Positions 1 through 6,807 of a stretch of 23,200 bases of DNA are shown here, piece by piece. Position 1 is the first letter of the stretch; each line of letters opens with the position of its first letter. The DNA lies in contig JALOAS010000048.1 of assembly GCA_023228705.1 (NCBI GenBank), forward strand, positions 1 to 23,200. Direction: 5' to 3'. The notes beneath the pieces were generated by a model. That model searched no databases and had not been told where the DNA came from. It was given only the letters and a program-made list of their open reading frames with translations. Origin of the DNA: Ottowia sp. Lineage in GTDB: Bacteria > Pseudomonadota > Gammaproteobacteria > Burkholderiales > Burkholderiaceae_C. A program made the position numbers and the translations under genes.

Positions 1-1
1 C

Positions 2-103
2 CGCCTGCCACGCGTCAACCGGGTCGACGTGGAAGTCGTGTTCGACCCCCCCTGGTCGCGCGAGATGATGTCCGAAGAAGCCGAGCTCATGCTCGGCATG
101 TGA
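2..103 (+). CDS. MIP18/SufT/PaaD-like Fe-S cluster assembly factor, C-terminal end only
   Basis: The window opens inside a gene whose last 33 codons are readable up to the TGA at 101-103. The residues include VEVVFDPPWS followed by MMSEEAELMLGM. The pattern of a V-x-V-x-F/W-D-P-P-W-S core, then M-S-x-x-A and a terminal L-G, is characteristic of the end of the MIP18 (DUF59) family, which includes SufT-like and PaaD-like proteins. Family members are small cytosolic proteins of about 100 residues that help mature or deliver iron-sulfur clusters. The N-terminal part, with the conserved Cys region, lies outside the window, so the subfamily cannot be decided. No terminator is obvious just after the stop. 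Confidence 0.72.
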   Translation, partial: RLPRVNRVDVEVVFDPPWSREMMSEEAELMLGM

Positions 104-173
104 GCCGCGCGCCACCGCTGCATGCTACCATGGCCGCTCGAATGCAAGCGGCATATCCTCTGGCCTGCATGGA

Positions 174-185
174 ATATGCGCATAT
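174..185. repeat. 12-bp perfect palindrome in the leader upstream of the CotH-like gene
   Basis: ATATGCGCATAT reads the same on both strands. It lies in the 211-bp gap between the Fe-S assembly gene and the CotH-like gene, 130 bases before the latter's start. It could be a dimeric regulator site, but one 12-mer in a 211-bp gap is weak evidence. Nothing else in 104-314 is recognisable apart from the ribosome binding site of the next gene. Confidence 0.3.
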
Positions 186-314
186 GCGGCAGCGGCCCTT
201 GAAAACGGCCGACGCTACCTGCCGAGCGCGCCACGCCAAAAGATTGCCAATCCTGATCCGGGGAAGGCCCCCAAAAATTCAGGCTCCCATTTTCCCAGCT
301 GCAAAGGAAATGAG

Positions 315-1676
315 ATGAATCCGACCCACGCCGCCAGATCCGCTCGCGCAGCAAGCGCTGTTGTTTTATCGGCGCTCGTCATGAGCAGCTGTGGCGGATC
401 CGACAGCGACCCCACAGTCACATCTTATTGGGACAACATAACCCCTGCACCCGTCCAGCAGGTTTGCAGCATACCCCGCGTTACCGATTTTCGCGTAGCA
501 ACGGAAAATGGAGAACCAATCACGGATAAAAACAGGTATCGCAATGCAAGCCTGGAATTCAGCGGCAGCGAAAGCGCCGCGGACAACCTGACGACCGACG
601 GCCGAATTCGCGGGCGTGGCAATACAACGTGGTTCCTCATGCCAAAAAAACCATACAAGGTAAAGCTGGATCAAAAAATGAGCCTGTTTGGTTTTCCTGA
701 GGGCAAGGAATATGCAGTGCTCGCGAACTACGCAGACAAAAGCATGCTCCGGACCGAGCTGGCATATTGCCTCGCCTCGGTACTGCGGATGCCCTACACG
801 CCCCACTCCCACTTCGTCGAATTGACCCTGAATGGCAGTTATGATGGCCTTTACCAGTACACCAACAAGGTATACGAGGTTACCGATCATATTGAAGCAC
901 AATTCAAGGACGGCAAGCAGGAACCTGCAGGCAATTCTTCTTTTGATGACGTCTTCCTGCTGGAAATAGACGCCCGGTCCCAAGATCCGAGCATGGACCC
1001 GGACCAATGGTTTCCTTCAAAAAGCGGTATCCCATACAAGTTCAGGTCAGACACCAACGCGGAGCACCGGGCGCGCGTCAAGGAATGGATTGACGGCCTC
1101 GAATCCATAATAGGCAACAACAAGGACCCGGACCGCCTGGCCAAACTCAGGTCCATGATCGATCTCGGAACGCTGATCGACTATTACCTGCTCAGCGAAC
1201 TCACCGGCAACCCCGACACCTTTTACTCCAGCACATACGTTTACCGCATGCGTGACGGCTTGCTCACCTACGGCCCGGTCTGGGACTTCGACACATCTGC
1301 CGGCAATGCCGAGTCCGAGGCAGCGGAGCCACGGCGTTGGCACGTACTTGAGGCAGAGTGGAACTGGTATTTCCGTGCGCTCCTGGACGAGCCCGAATTC
1401 CGCGACATGGTGCTGCAACGCTGGTCCGAGTTGTACAGCCAGGTTCCTGACCTCCTGGATTTTGTCCGCGCGTCATCGACCGCGCTCGATGCGGCCCAGA
1501 CGCGGAACTTCGAACGCTGGCCGATCCTGAATGAAAAGGTTCCATTTAGCAGCCTCGTGCTGGGTTCATACGAAGCCGAAGTCCAATTTCTGCTTGATTG
1601 GCTCGCCGTTCGGGCGGACTGGATGAACGAAAACATCGATGATCTGGCGCCGAAGGGCATCGCCCATGAACAATGA
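315..1676 (+). CDS. CotH-kinase family lipoprotein
   Basis: A 453-residue exported protein. The N-terminus has Arg residues, a hydrophobic stretch and a lipobox LVMSSC with the lipidated Cys at residue 26. The body matches CotH-type (spore coat protein H) kinases, which have a Fam20-like fold: a G-R-x-R-G-R-G-N-T-T-W block near residue 97, K-K-P-Y-K-V-K-L shortly after, a 'LTLNGSYDGLYQYTNKV' block, and G-P-V-W-D-F-D near residue 318, which would supply metal-binding acids. Characterised CotH proteins phosphorylate other proteins in spore coats; bacterial homologues outside spore formers are mostly of unknown role. The start is fixed by AAAGGA six bases upstream. The gene is noticeably richer in A/T than the neighbouring glycan genes, as if recently acquired. 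It stands alone and converges with the glycan operon. Confidence 0.85.
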   Translation: MNPTHAARSARAASAVVLSALVMSSCGGSDSDPTVTSYWDNITPAPVQQVCSIPRVTDFRVATENGEPITDKNRYRNASLEFSGSESAADNLTTDGRIRGRGNTTWFLMPKKPYKVKLDQKMSLFGFPEGKEYAVLANYADKSMLRTELAYCLASVLRMPYTPHSHFVELTLNGSYDGLYQYTNKVYEVTDHIEAQFKDGKQEPAGNSSFDDVFLLEIDARSQDPSMDPDQWFPSKSGIPYKFRSDTNAEHRARVKEWIDGLESIIGNNKDPDRLAKLRSMIDLGTLIDYYLLSELTGNPDTFYSSTYVYRMRDGLLTYGPVWDFDTSAGNAESEAAEPRRWHVLEAEWNWYFRALLDEPEFRDMVLQRWSELYSQVPDLLDFVRASSTALDAAQTRNFERWPILNEKVPFSSLVLGSYEAEVQFLLDWLAVRADWMNENIDDLAPKGIAHEQ

Positions 1677-1837
1677 TGCCGCTCTGACGCTTGCTGCTGC
1701 TGAATCAAATCGTAGCGTCAAGGAGCGCCGCATTGCGCCCGGGCCGGCTCCCTGGCGCATGCGGGTGCATCAAGGATTGCGGAGATCGACACGCTGGCCA
1801 CAACTATCCGAGCACCAAGGCAGCGGGCAAGCGGTCT

Positions 1838-2950
1838 TCAGCGGCGTCGGCGCAAAAATGACGGCACCCTGAAACGCACCAGCGCCAGGTACGCCATCAC
1901 ATAGCCAACAACAAACAAAAGGCAAAAGCCAAGCAGCACCCAGGTTCTGTTCCAGAAAAGAACGGCCGGCACCGCGGTCAGCAGCGTCAGGCCCCAGAGG
2001 TAAGGCGAGGTGCGGCTGTTGCGCATGAGCATGGTGCGCGAAGCGTCGTCATGAAACACGCGGCTGACGATGCGACGGTAGATGAGCTGGTGAAAATGCA
2101 AGGCATCGGCCACACCCGGCGACACCCCGTGGCGCAGCTTGCGGTACATGGAAAACAGCGTTTCCCAAACCGGATAGATCAGCAGCAACACCGGAAACCA
2201 CGGCGACACCTGCGGATGCCGCTGCACCAGCGACAGGCTGGCCAGCGCAATGACCACACCCCACACATAAGCGCCACCGTCTCCTGCAAAGACCATGCCG
2301 TAGGGATAATTCCATACCAGGAACCCCAGCGTTGCCGCTGCGGTGGTCACCATCAGCATGGCCAGCGCCCGGTCATCCACCTGCAAGGCCACGTGCGCCA
2401 GCGCCAGGCAGACGACGATGGCCACCATGGCCGCCAGGCCGTTGTAGCCGTCTATGATGTTGAACGCGTGCGGCAGGCCGGCCACGGCAACCAGCGCAAT
2501 GGCCGCACCCAGCCACGGCGCCATCTGCAGCAGCAGATCCAACCCGGGCAGTCCGACGCGTGGCACCGAAAGCCCGAGCCAGCTCACCGCCATGAGGCCG
2601 GCTGTAGCCGTCAGCGCCAGCCGAAAACGCACGGAAAGGCGTTGGGTCAAATCTTCGGCAACGCCGCCAAGCACGGCGGGCAGCATCACCACCAGCCAGG
2701 TCAGTGCCTGACCGTCAAGACGCAGCCTGGCGGGGTCGTTGAAATACATGGTCTCCACCCACGCCAACAGCCACGAGAAGGCAACGCCTGCAAGCAGTGC
2801 AATGCCGCCTATGCGCGGCACATTGCCCTCATGAAAGCGTTGCGGCGGGTCGTGGGGACCACACTCACCAAGGCGGCCAGGCGACCAGCGCACGATGGCG
2901 CCGGCTGCAACCAGGGAAACAACGAAGGCAAGCAGACTCAGCAAAAGCAT
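1838..2950 (-). CDS. WecA/WbpL/MraY-like polyprenyl-phosphate sugar-1-phosphate transferase
   Basis: A 370-residue multi-pass inner-membrane protein of the GT4/MraY-WecA superfamily. These enzymes transfer a sugar-1-phosphate from a UDP-sugar to undecaprenyl phosphate and so start a lipid-linked glycan. Visible motifs are HDPPQRFHEGNVPRIGG (33-49), an acidic loop G-G-V-A-E-D-L-T (95-102) where the family usually has DD, FNIIDGYNGLA (163-173) holding the catalytic Asp, an A-G-D-G-G loop, and HFHQLIYRR near residue 285, the HxH-type motif of the WecA branch. About ten hydrophobic segments are evident. It is the last gene of the nine-gene operon, nine bases after the acetyltransferase stop. The substrate (GlcNAc, QuiNAc, FucNAc or other) cannot be read from sequence. 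It is likely the initiating enzyme for the glycan that Wzm/Wzt exports. Confidence 0.88.
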   Translation of the reverse strand: MLLLSLLAFVVSLVAAGAIVRWSPGRLGECGPHDPPQRFHEGNVPRIGGIALLAGVAFSWLLAWVETMYFNDPARLRLDGQALTWLVVMLPAVLGGVAEDLTQRLSVRFRLALTATAGLMAVSWLGLSVPRVGLPGLDLLLQMAPWLGAAIALVAVAGLPHAFNIIDGYNGLAAMVAIVVCLALAHVALQVDDRALAMLMVTTAAATLGFLVWNYPYGMVFAGDGGAYVWGVVIALASLSLVQRHPQVSPWFPVLLLIYPVWETLFSMYRKLRHGVSPGVADALHFHQLIYRRIVSRVFHDDASRTMLMRNSRTSPYLWGLTLLTAVPAVLFWNRTWVLLGFCLLFVVGYVMAYLALVRFRVPSFLRRRR

Positions 2951-2959
2951 GCCATGCGC

Positions 2960-3598
2960 TCAATCATGACGTGACCATCCGGACAAGCGCCTCCAGCATC
3001 GTGTCAGCCAGGATGCTTTGCCCTCTGCCCGCGCAGTTGCCCGTCTTCGCTGGCGAATGATGCGTGCGGGCACGCCAGCAGCAATGGCCCCGTCCGGTAC
3101 ATCCGAACGCACGACAGCTCCCGCCGCAACCACGGCACCGCGGCCGATGGCAACTCCCTCCAGAATGGTTGCGCCGGCGCCAATCCAGGCGCCATCGCGC
3201 ACCGTGACCTGCGCGCGGGTGATGCGGTTGCGGGCAATGATGGCGCTGCCTTCGTCAATGGCGTGCCCTGCAGAGAGCAGGCGCACATGGGCACCGATCA
3301 GGACATCCTCGCCAATGTCCAGCCCCCCTTCGCCCGACAGATAGCAGCCCACATTGACGATGGTCCGCGCACCAATTTGCAAACCCACCTCGGGCGTGGC
3401 CGCAGCGTCGCCCAGCACAAGACGCGTGTGGGCGTAGATGCTGACTTCATCGGCCAGATGGACCGTCCCGCCGGCGCCCCAGCGCATGACCGAAACGCTG
3501 GGATCTATCCGGCAAGACCGGCCCAGCACGTCGATACCCGGGTGTCCGGTGCAGACGGCAGGAACGCCCAGCAGGATGCCAGCGCGGTCAGCTGCCAC
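2960..3598 (-). CDS. Left-handed beta-helix (hexapeptide) O-acetyltransferase
   Basis: A 212-residue cytosolic sugar acetyltransferase of the hexapeptide/LbH class, which uses acetyl-CoA. Hexapeptide repeats run through most of the protein (for example I-G-E-D-V-L-I-G-A-H-V, then G-A-W-I-G-A-G-A-T-I-L-E-G-V-A-I-G-R-G), with a probable catalytic His in SAGHAID and the classic end G-V-P-A-R-I-I-R. I place the start at GTG 3598 because GGGGGA lies five bases before it and translation then overlaps the methyltransferase end by 11 bases. A TTG at 3610 is the alternative. The frame stays open further upstream, but that stretch only shadows the methyltransferase coiled coil. The C-terminus is basic and Trp-rich (SWLTRCWRRLSGW), possibly a membrane-associating tail. 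It probably decorates a residue of the operon's glycan. Confidence 0.85.
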   Translation of the reverse strand: MAADRAGILLGVPAVCTGHPGIDVLGRSCRIDPSVSVMRWGAGGTVHLADEVSIYAHTRLVLGDAAATPEVGLQIGARTIVNVGCYLSGEGGLDIGEDVLIGAHVRLLSAGHAIDEGSAIIARNRITRAQVTVRDGAWIGAGATILEGVAIGRGAVVAAGAVVRSDVPDGAIAAGVPARIIRQRRRATARAEGKASWLTRCWRRLSGWSRHD

Positions 3599-4664
3599 GC
3601 GATCCCCCAACGCGGCGCCAAAGCGAACGCAGCGAGCGCCCGAAAAAGCCGTGGTTGCCCAGGGATTCCAGTTTTTCGTGCAGCGTCTGGATCCGCTTGT
3701 CCTGTGCAGCAAGCCGCTTGTCCTGTGCAGCAAGCCGCTTGTCCTGTGCAGCAAGCTGCTTGTCCTGTGCAGCAAGCTGCGCAGCCTGCGCGGCGATCTG
3801 TTCTGCCGCCTGCTCCTGCTCCCGCGCCTGGTCTGCAATCGTGCGCCTGGCCTCGGCAAAGGCTTTCTGGTGTTCGAGCAACGAGGCGTGCTCCGCTTCA
3901 TGCCGCATCTGCAACTGGTGCAGCTCATGCCTTGCCTGCCGCGCATCGCAACGCGCCTGCCGGACTCCAGCGGCAAGCGCATCTTCAACCGGCACGGCCA
4001 CGGCCATCCACTGGTACACGTCCGAGTAGGGGGCCGCCGCTAAAAACTGCTGCAACGTCGCGGGCAACGCTTGCCACTGCCAGACAAATTCGCTGCGCTG
4101 CACGCCAACCTCGTTGCCCTCCCAGTGCAACGGCGCCCAACCGTGCTCGTGCAGCAGGCGCTCAAAACTGCGACGCGTGAAAAATTTCAGGTGCGTGCGG
4201 TCAAGAACGCCCTTGTCGCCGTATTCAAACAACCCCTGGCACAAGCCGGCAACCACGCCGGCGTAGGCGATATTGGGCATGGAGATGACAAAAGAACACT
4301 GCGGTGCTGCGAGCTTGCGCAACGCGCGCAAGACCTGCTCGGGATGCTTCAGATGCTCCAGGACATCGCAGGCCAAAATCGCATCAAATGTGCGGCCGGC
4401 CAGTTGTTCGGCCCAGTCATCGCCGTCCAGATCCGCCACGATCACCTGGCAGTCCAGCTCTTGCAGCAAGGCCACGGATTCGGGGTCGTTTTCAACCACC
4501 GTGACCGCTTGTCCACGCGCCAGCAGCACCTTGGTCATGGCGCCGGTGCCCGGACCCAGCTCCAGCACAGAGCCCGCGGCCGGCACCTGGCGCAACAGCC
4601 GGGCCGGCCAGTCCTCTCCGTCCGGGTCAAACGCGTAGTCGTATCGGTCTATGCCACTGGTCAT
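3588..4664 (-). CDS. SAM-dependent methyltransferase with C-terminal coiled coil (WbdD-like layout)
   Basis: A 358-residue two-part protein. Residues 30-200 form a class I methyltransferase: motif I VLELGPGTG (33-41), an acidic VVEND loop, ADLDGDDW, and CDVLEHLKHP. From about 226 to 335 the sequence turns into Ala/Gln/Glu/Arg-rich helix with true heptads (LAAQDKR units with Leu/Ile at 297, 304, 311, 318, 325 and 332). The end is basic and amphipathic (FFGRSLRSLWRRVGG). The ATG at 4664 overlaps the preceding stop as ATGA; an extension in the same frame would lie wholly within the acyltransferase gene and is not needed. Sitting downstream of Wzm and Wzt, it resembles E. coli O9a WbdD, which caps O-polysaccharide and uses a coiled coil to set chain length, but there is no kinase domain here. 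The capping role is inference. Confidence 0.85.
   Translation of the reverse strand: MTSGIDRYDYAFDPDGEDWPARLLRQVPAAGSVLELGPGTGAMTKVLLARGQAVTVVENDPESVALLQELDCQVIVADLDGDDWAEQLAGRTFDAILACDVLEHLKHPEQVLRALRKLAAPQCSFVISMPNIAYAGVVAGLCQGLFEYGDKGVLDRTHLKFFTRRSFERLLHEHGWAPLHWEGNEVGVQRSEFVWQWQALPATLQQFLAAAPYSDVYQWMAVAVPVEDALAAGVRQARCDARQARHELHQLQMRHEAEHASLLEHQKAFAEARRTIADQAREQEQAAEQIAAQAAQLAAQDKQLAAQDKRLAAQDKRLAAQDKRIQTLHEKLESLGNHGFFGRSLRSLWRRVGGSRGS
3694..3777 (-). repeat. 21-bp tandem repeat, four near-perfect copies, encoding LAAQDK(R/Q) heptads
   Basis: Four consecutive 21-bp units start at 3694, 3715, 3736 and 3757. The first three are identical (plus strand CGCTTGTCCTGTGCAGCAAG plus C) and the fourth differs only in its first base (T for C). 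A further unit toward 3798 is degenerate. Each unit is exactly one coiled-coil heptad in the methyltransferase gene, so gain or loss of units would keep the frame and lengthen or shorten the rod by one heptad. Confidence 0.95.
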
Positions 4665-5566
4665 CGTGAAGTTTCCGGCGCGCGATCGTCTCGCGGCAAC
4701 GTGTGCCACATCTGCTCCAGCAGCCCCCAGTGCCACCACGCCCAGGGACGGGCACGCACGTCGCGGTCAAGTGTTGAAATCACTTGATCCACGGCTTTCG
4801 GCCCATTATCGGGCAAAGGCAAGACCTCAACACGCAACTGATCAGCACGGTCCGAGTACGTGGTGGCTTGCAGCATGGGAACGCCTGCCGCCTGCGCAAG
4901 CCGCTCAACGCCCGTGGGCAAGCGCAGGCTGCCATCCAGAAAGCGATGCTCGCGCAAGCGGCCAAATTCGGGCCGCCACGCATCGGCCAGGACAATCCAG
5001 GCCTCACCCGCGCGCAGCCCCTGGATGACCGGGCGCAAACTCTGCCGCGTCGTACGCCACTGGCCCCCCGTGACATCGGTAAACAAACGGATCTTGCGCA
5101 ATAAAAACCTGCGATCGGCGTCTGAAAGATCCGTGTTTTCAAGCACCGGCATGGTCAGGTTGTTCAGCCGCAAACCGCGCCGCGCCAGGGCAACCGGCGC
5201 CACCAGCAAGCGGTCAAAATGATTGAGCACGAGGATGAATCCGCTCCCGGATTCGCGCAGCGCCTGCACATGCGCCCAGCCCTGGAGGGCAACTTGCGGG
5301 CCACCGGCAGCGCCGATGCGGTCCAGCGCAAAGGCGTCCGTCAGCTCGTGCGCCAGCATGGCAAGGTGCTGGCGCGCCCAGCGCCGGCGCTGCGCAGCAT
5401 CGGCCAGGGGAAAGACCTGCGCAAACCGCTGCGACAAGAAATCCAGTGTCGCGCGCTGCTGCCGCCGCGGCACGTGGCCGATGCGCGCCGCAAGTTGCCA
5501 GCCAACGCGGCGCGGCAGCCGCGACAGCAGCGGCATGCCCCAGGCCACGCGCCAATGGCCGTTCAT
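4661..5566 (-). CDS. LpxL/HtrB-type lysophospholipid/lipid A acyltransferase-like protein
   Basis: A 301-residue protein of the LpxL/HtrB/LPLAT superfamily, whose members move an acyl chain from acyl-ACP onto lipid A or related acceptors at the inner membrane. Supporting features are the length, the N-terminal block W-G-M-P-L-L-S-R-L-P-R-R-V-G-W, a Q-R-x-x-x-x-x-F-L-S-Q-R-F block, the probable active region FILVLNHFDRLL (110-121), and a later stretch resembling the family's G-R-x-x-x-x-x-F-L-D-G-x-x-x-x-P-x-G block (FLDGSLRLPTGVERLA). In LpxL the catalytic motif is HX4(D/E). Here His116 is followed by Asp two residues later and position +5 is Leu, so the dyad is altered. The ATG at 5566 overlaps the Wzt stop as ATGA. 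An acyltransferase inside a Wzm/Wzt operon could acylate the glycan or its lipid carrier; the acceptor is unknown. Confidence 0.75.
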   Translation of the reverse strand: MNGHWRVAWGMPLLSRLPRRVGWQLAARIGHVPRRQQRATLDFLSQRFAQVFPLADAAQRRRWARQHLAMLAHELTDAFALDRIGAAGGPQVALQGWAHVQALRESGSGFILVLNHFDRLLVAPVALARRGLRLNNLTMPVLENTDLSDADRRFLLRKIRLFTDVTGGQWRTTRQSLRPVIQGLRAGEAWIVLADAWRPEFGRLREHRFLDGSLRLPTGVERLAQAAGVPMLQATTYSDRADQLRVEVLPLPDNGPKAVDQVISTLDRDVRARPWAWWHWGLLEQMWHTLPRDDRAPETSR

Positions 5567-6807
5567 GCCAGCGGCAGCCACTCGTGGTCCAGCCACACCA
5601 GGCCAAAGTCGCGCTTTTTCTGGTTCAGCACGGTAAACGGCTGGATCAGCTCGGCCATGTCAAGCACCTGCAACCCGGAGTCATCGAGCACGTAAACATT
5701 CCACAAATACTCCCCCGACAGCAGGGCAAGCCGTGGAAACCGCACCCGGATCCGGTGCACGCCAGGCCCCGAGAGCGGCCGTGCGTCGTCGCGAAACTGC
5801 GTGCTGGAGCCAAACACGTTGTCCCTGTCGGCGCGCACGATGGCAAAGCCCACATGAAAGGCGGCGTCAGCGTAGGCCTCGACCTCGATGGCCAGCGTCA
5901 TGTCCTGGAACGTCTCCACCGCGCCGGGGTTGACGCCACCGGCCGTTTCCACCGTCAGGCCCAGGAACTTGACCATGGGTGCACCCGTCACCGGCGCAGC
6001 GGCGGGCGCGTCAGCCTGGGGCGCTGCCTCCTGCGCCGCAGCCGGTGCCTTCCCGGGTGCTGTCGCCGGTCGCAAATGCACGTAGCGGCGCCTCTCGTGC
6101 GCTTCGTACGCGGTCACCACGTCCTCGGTGGCGCCCAGCTCGCTGACACGCCCCTCGTGCAGCCAGGCCGCGCGCTGGCACAGGCTGCGCACCTGGTACA
6201 GGTTGTGCGAGCAAAACAGCACGGTCGCGCCGCGCTCGCGCAAGCTCAGGATGCGATCCAGGCTCTTTTTCTGGAAGTGCATGTCGCCCACCGAAAGCGC
6301 CTCGTCAACAATCAGCACCTGCGGCTCGACAGCCGTGGCCCCGGCAAAGGCCAGCCGCATGAACATGCCCGACGAATACGTCTTCACCGCGCGTCCCAGC
6401 GCCTCTTGCGGCAGTTCGGCAAAGTCAACGGCAGCGGCAACAAACGCCCGCATGGCCGCGCCTTCCAGCCCGTGCAGCGCGGCCATGAACCGCAGGTTGT
6501 CCCAGCCCGATTCATCGGGGTGGAATCCGGCGCCCAGCTCAAGCAACGCGGCAACGCGCCCCTCGCGCCGGACCATCCCGTGCGTGGGGCGTATGGTGCC
6601 GGCGGCAATCTTCAGCAGCGTGCTCTTGCCGGCGCCGTTCTGGCCCACGAGGCCAAAGGTTTCCCCGGCAGCCACCTCAAAATCAACGTCAGCCAGCGCC
6701 TTGTGCAGGCGATGCCGCGGCCGCCGCAGGATCCACTCCAGCAGGCGGTCCTGCGGGCGGTCGTAGACGGTGTAGGCTTTTTCAACCTGCTGGAAACGGA
6801 TGCTCAC
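5563..6807 (-). CDS. wzt: Wzt-type ABC transporter ATPase with C-terminal glycan-recognition domain
   Basis: A 414-residue ATPase that pairs with Wzm to move a finished lipid-linked polysaccharide across the inner membrane. The nucleotide-binding domain (1-240) has Walker A GQNGAGKST (55-63), the abbreviated signature YSSGM (144-148), Walker B VLIVDE (164-169) with catalytic Glu169, and switch His201. A Pro/Ala-rich linker (about 245-280) leads to a roughly 130-residue beta-rich domain matching Wzt_C, which in studied systems binds the modified non-reducing end of the polymer. The start is GTG 6807, overlapping the Wzm stop as GTGA. The frame is open much further upstream, but that region is read as Wzm in another frame. 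The C-terminal domain implies that export depends on a chain-end cap, which fits the neighbouring methyltransferase. Confidence 0.93.
   Translation of the reverse strand: MSIRFQQVEKAYTVYDRPQDRLLEWILRRPRHRLHKALADVDFEVAAGETFGLVGQNGAGKSTLLKIAAGTIRPTHGMVRREGRVAALLELGAGFHPDESGWDNLRFMAALHGLEGAAMRAFVAAAVDFAELPQEALGRAVKTYSSGMFMRLAFAGATAVEPQVLIVDEALSVGDMHFQKKSLDRILSLRERGATVLFCSHNLYQVRSLCQRAAWLHEGRVSELGATEDVVTAYEAHERRRYVHLRPATAPGKAPAAAQEAAPQADAPAAAPVTGAPMVKFLGLTVETAGGVNPGAVETFQDMTLAIEVEAYADAAFHVGFAIVRADRDNVFGSSTQFRDDARPLSGPGVHRIRVRFPRLALLSGEYLWNVYVLDDSGLQVLDMAELIQPFTVLNQKKRDFGLVWLDHEWLPLA

Noticed and set aside
3694..3777. CRISPR array
   Set aside because: The 21-bp units are contiguous without spacers and lie in frame inside a coiled-coil coding region.
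3599..3988. Upstream extension of the acetyltransferase frame
   Set aside because: It is the coiled-coil repeat of the methyltransferase read in another frame, giving repeated H-R-T-S-x-L-L. The GTG at 3598 has a good ribosome binding site.
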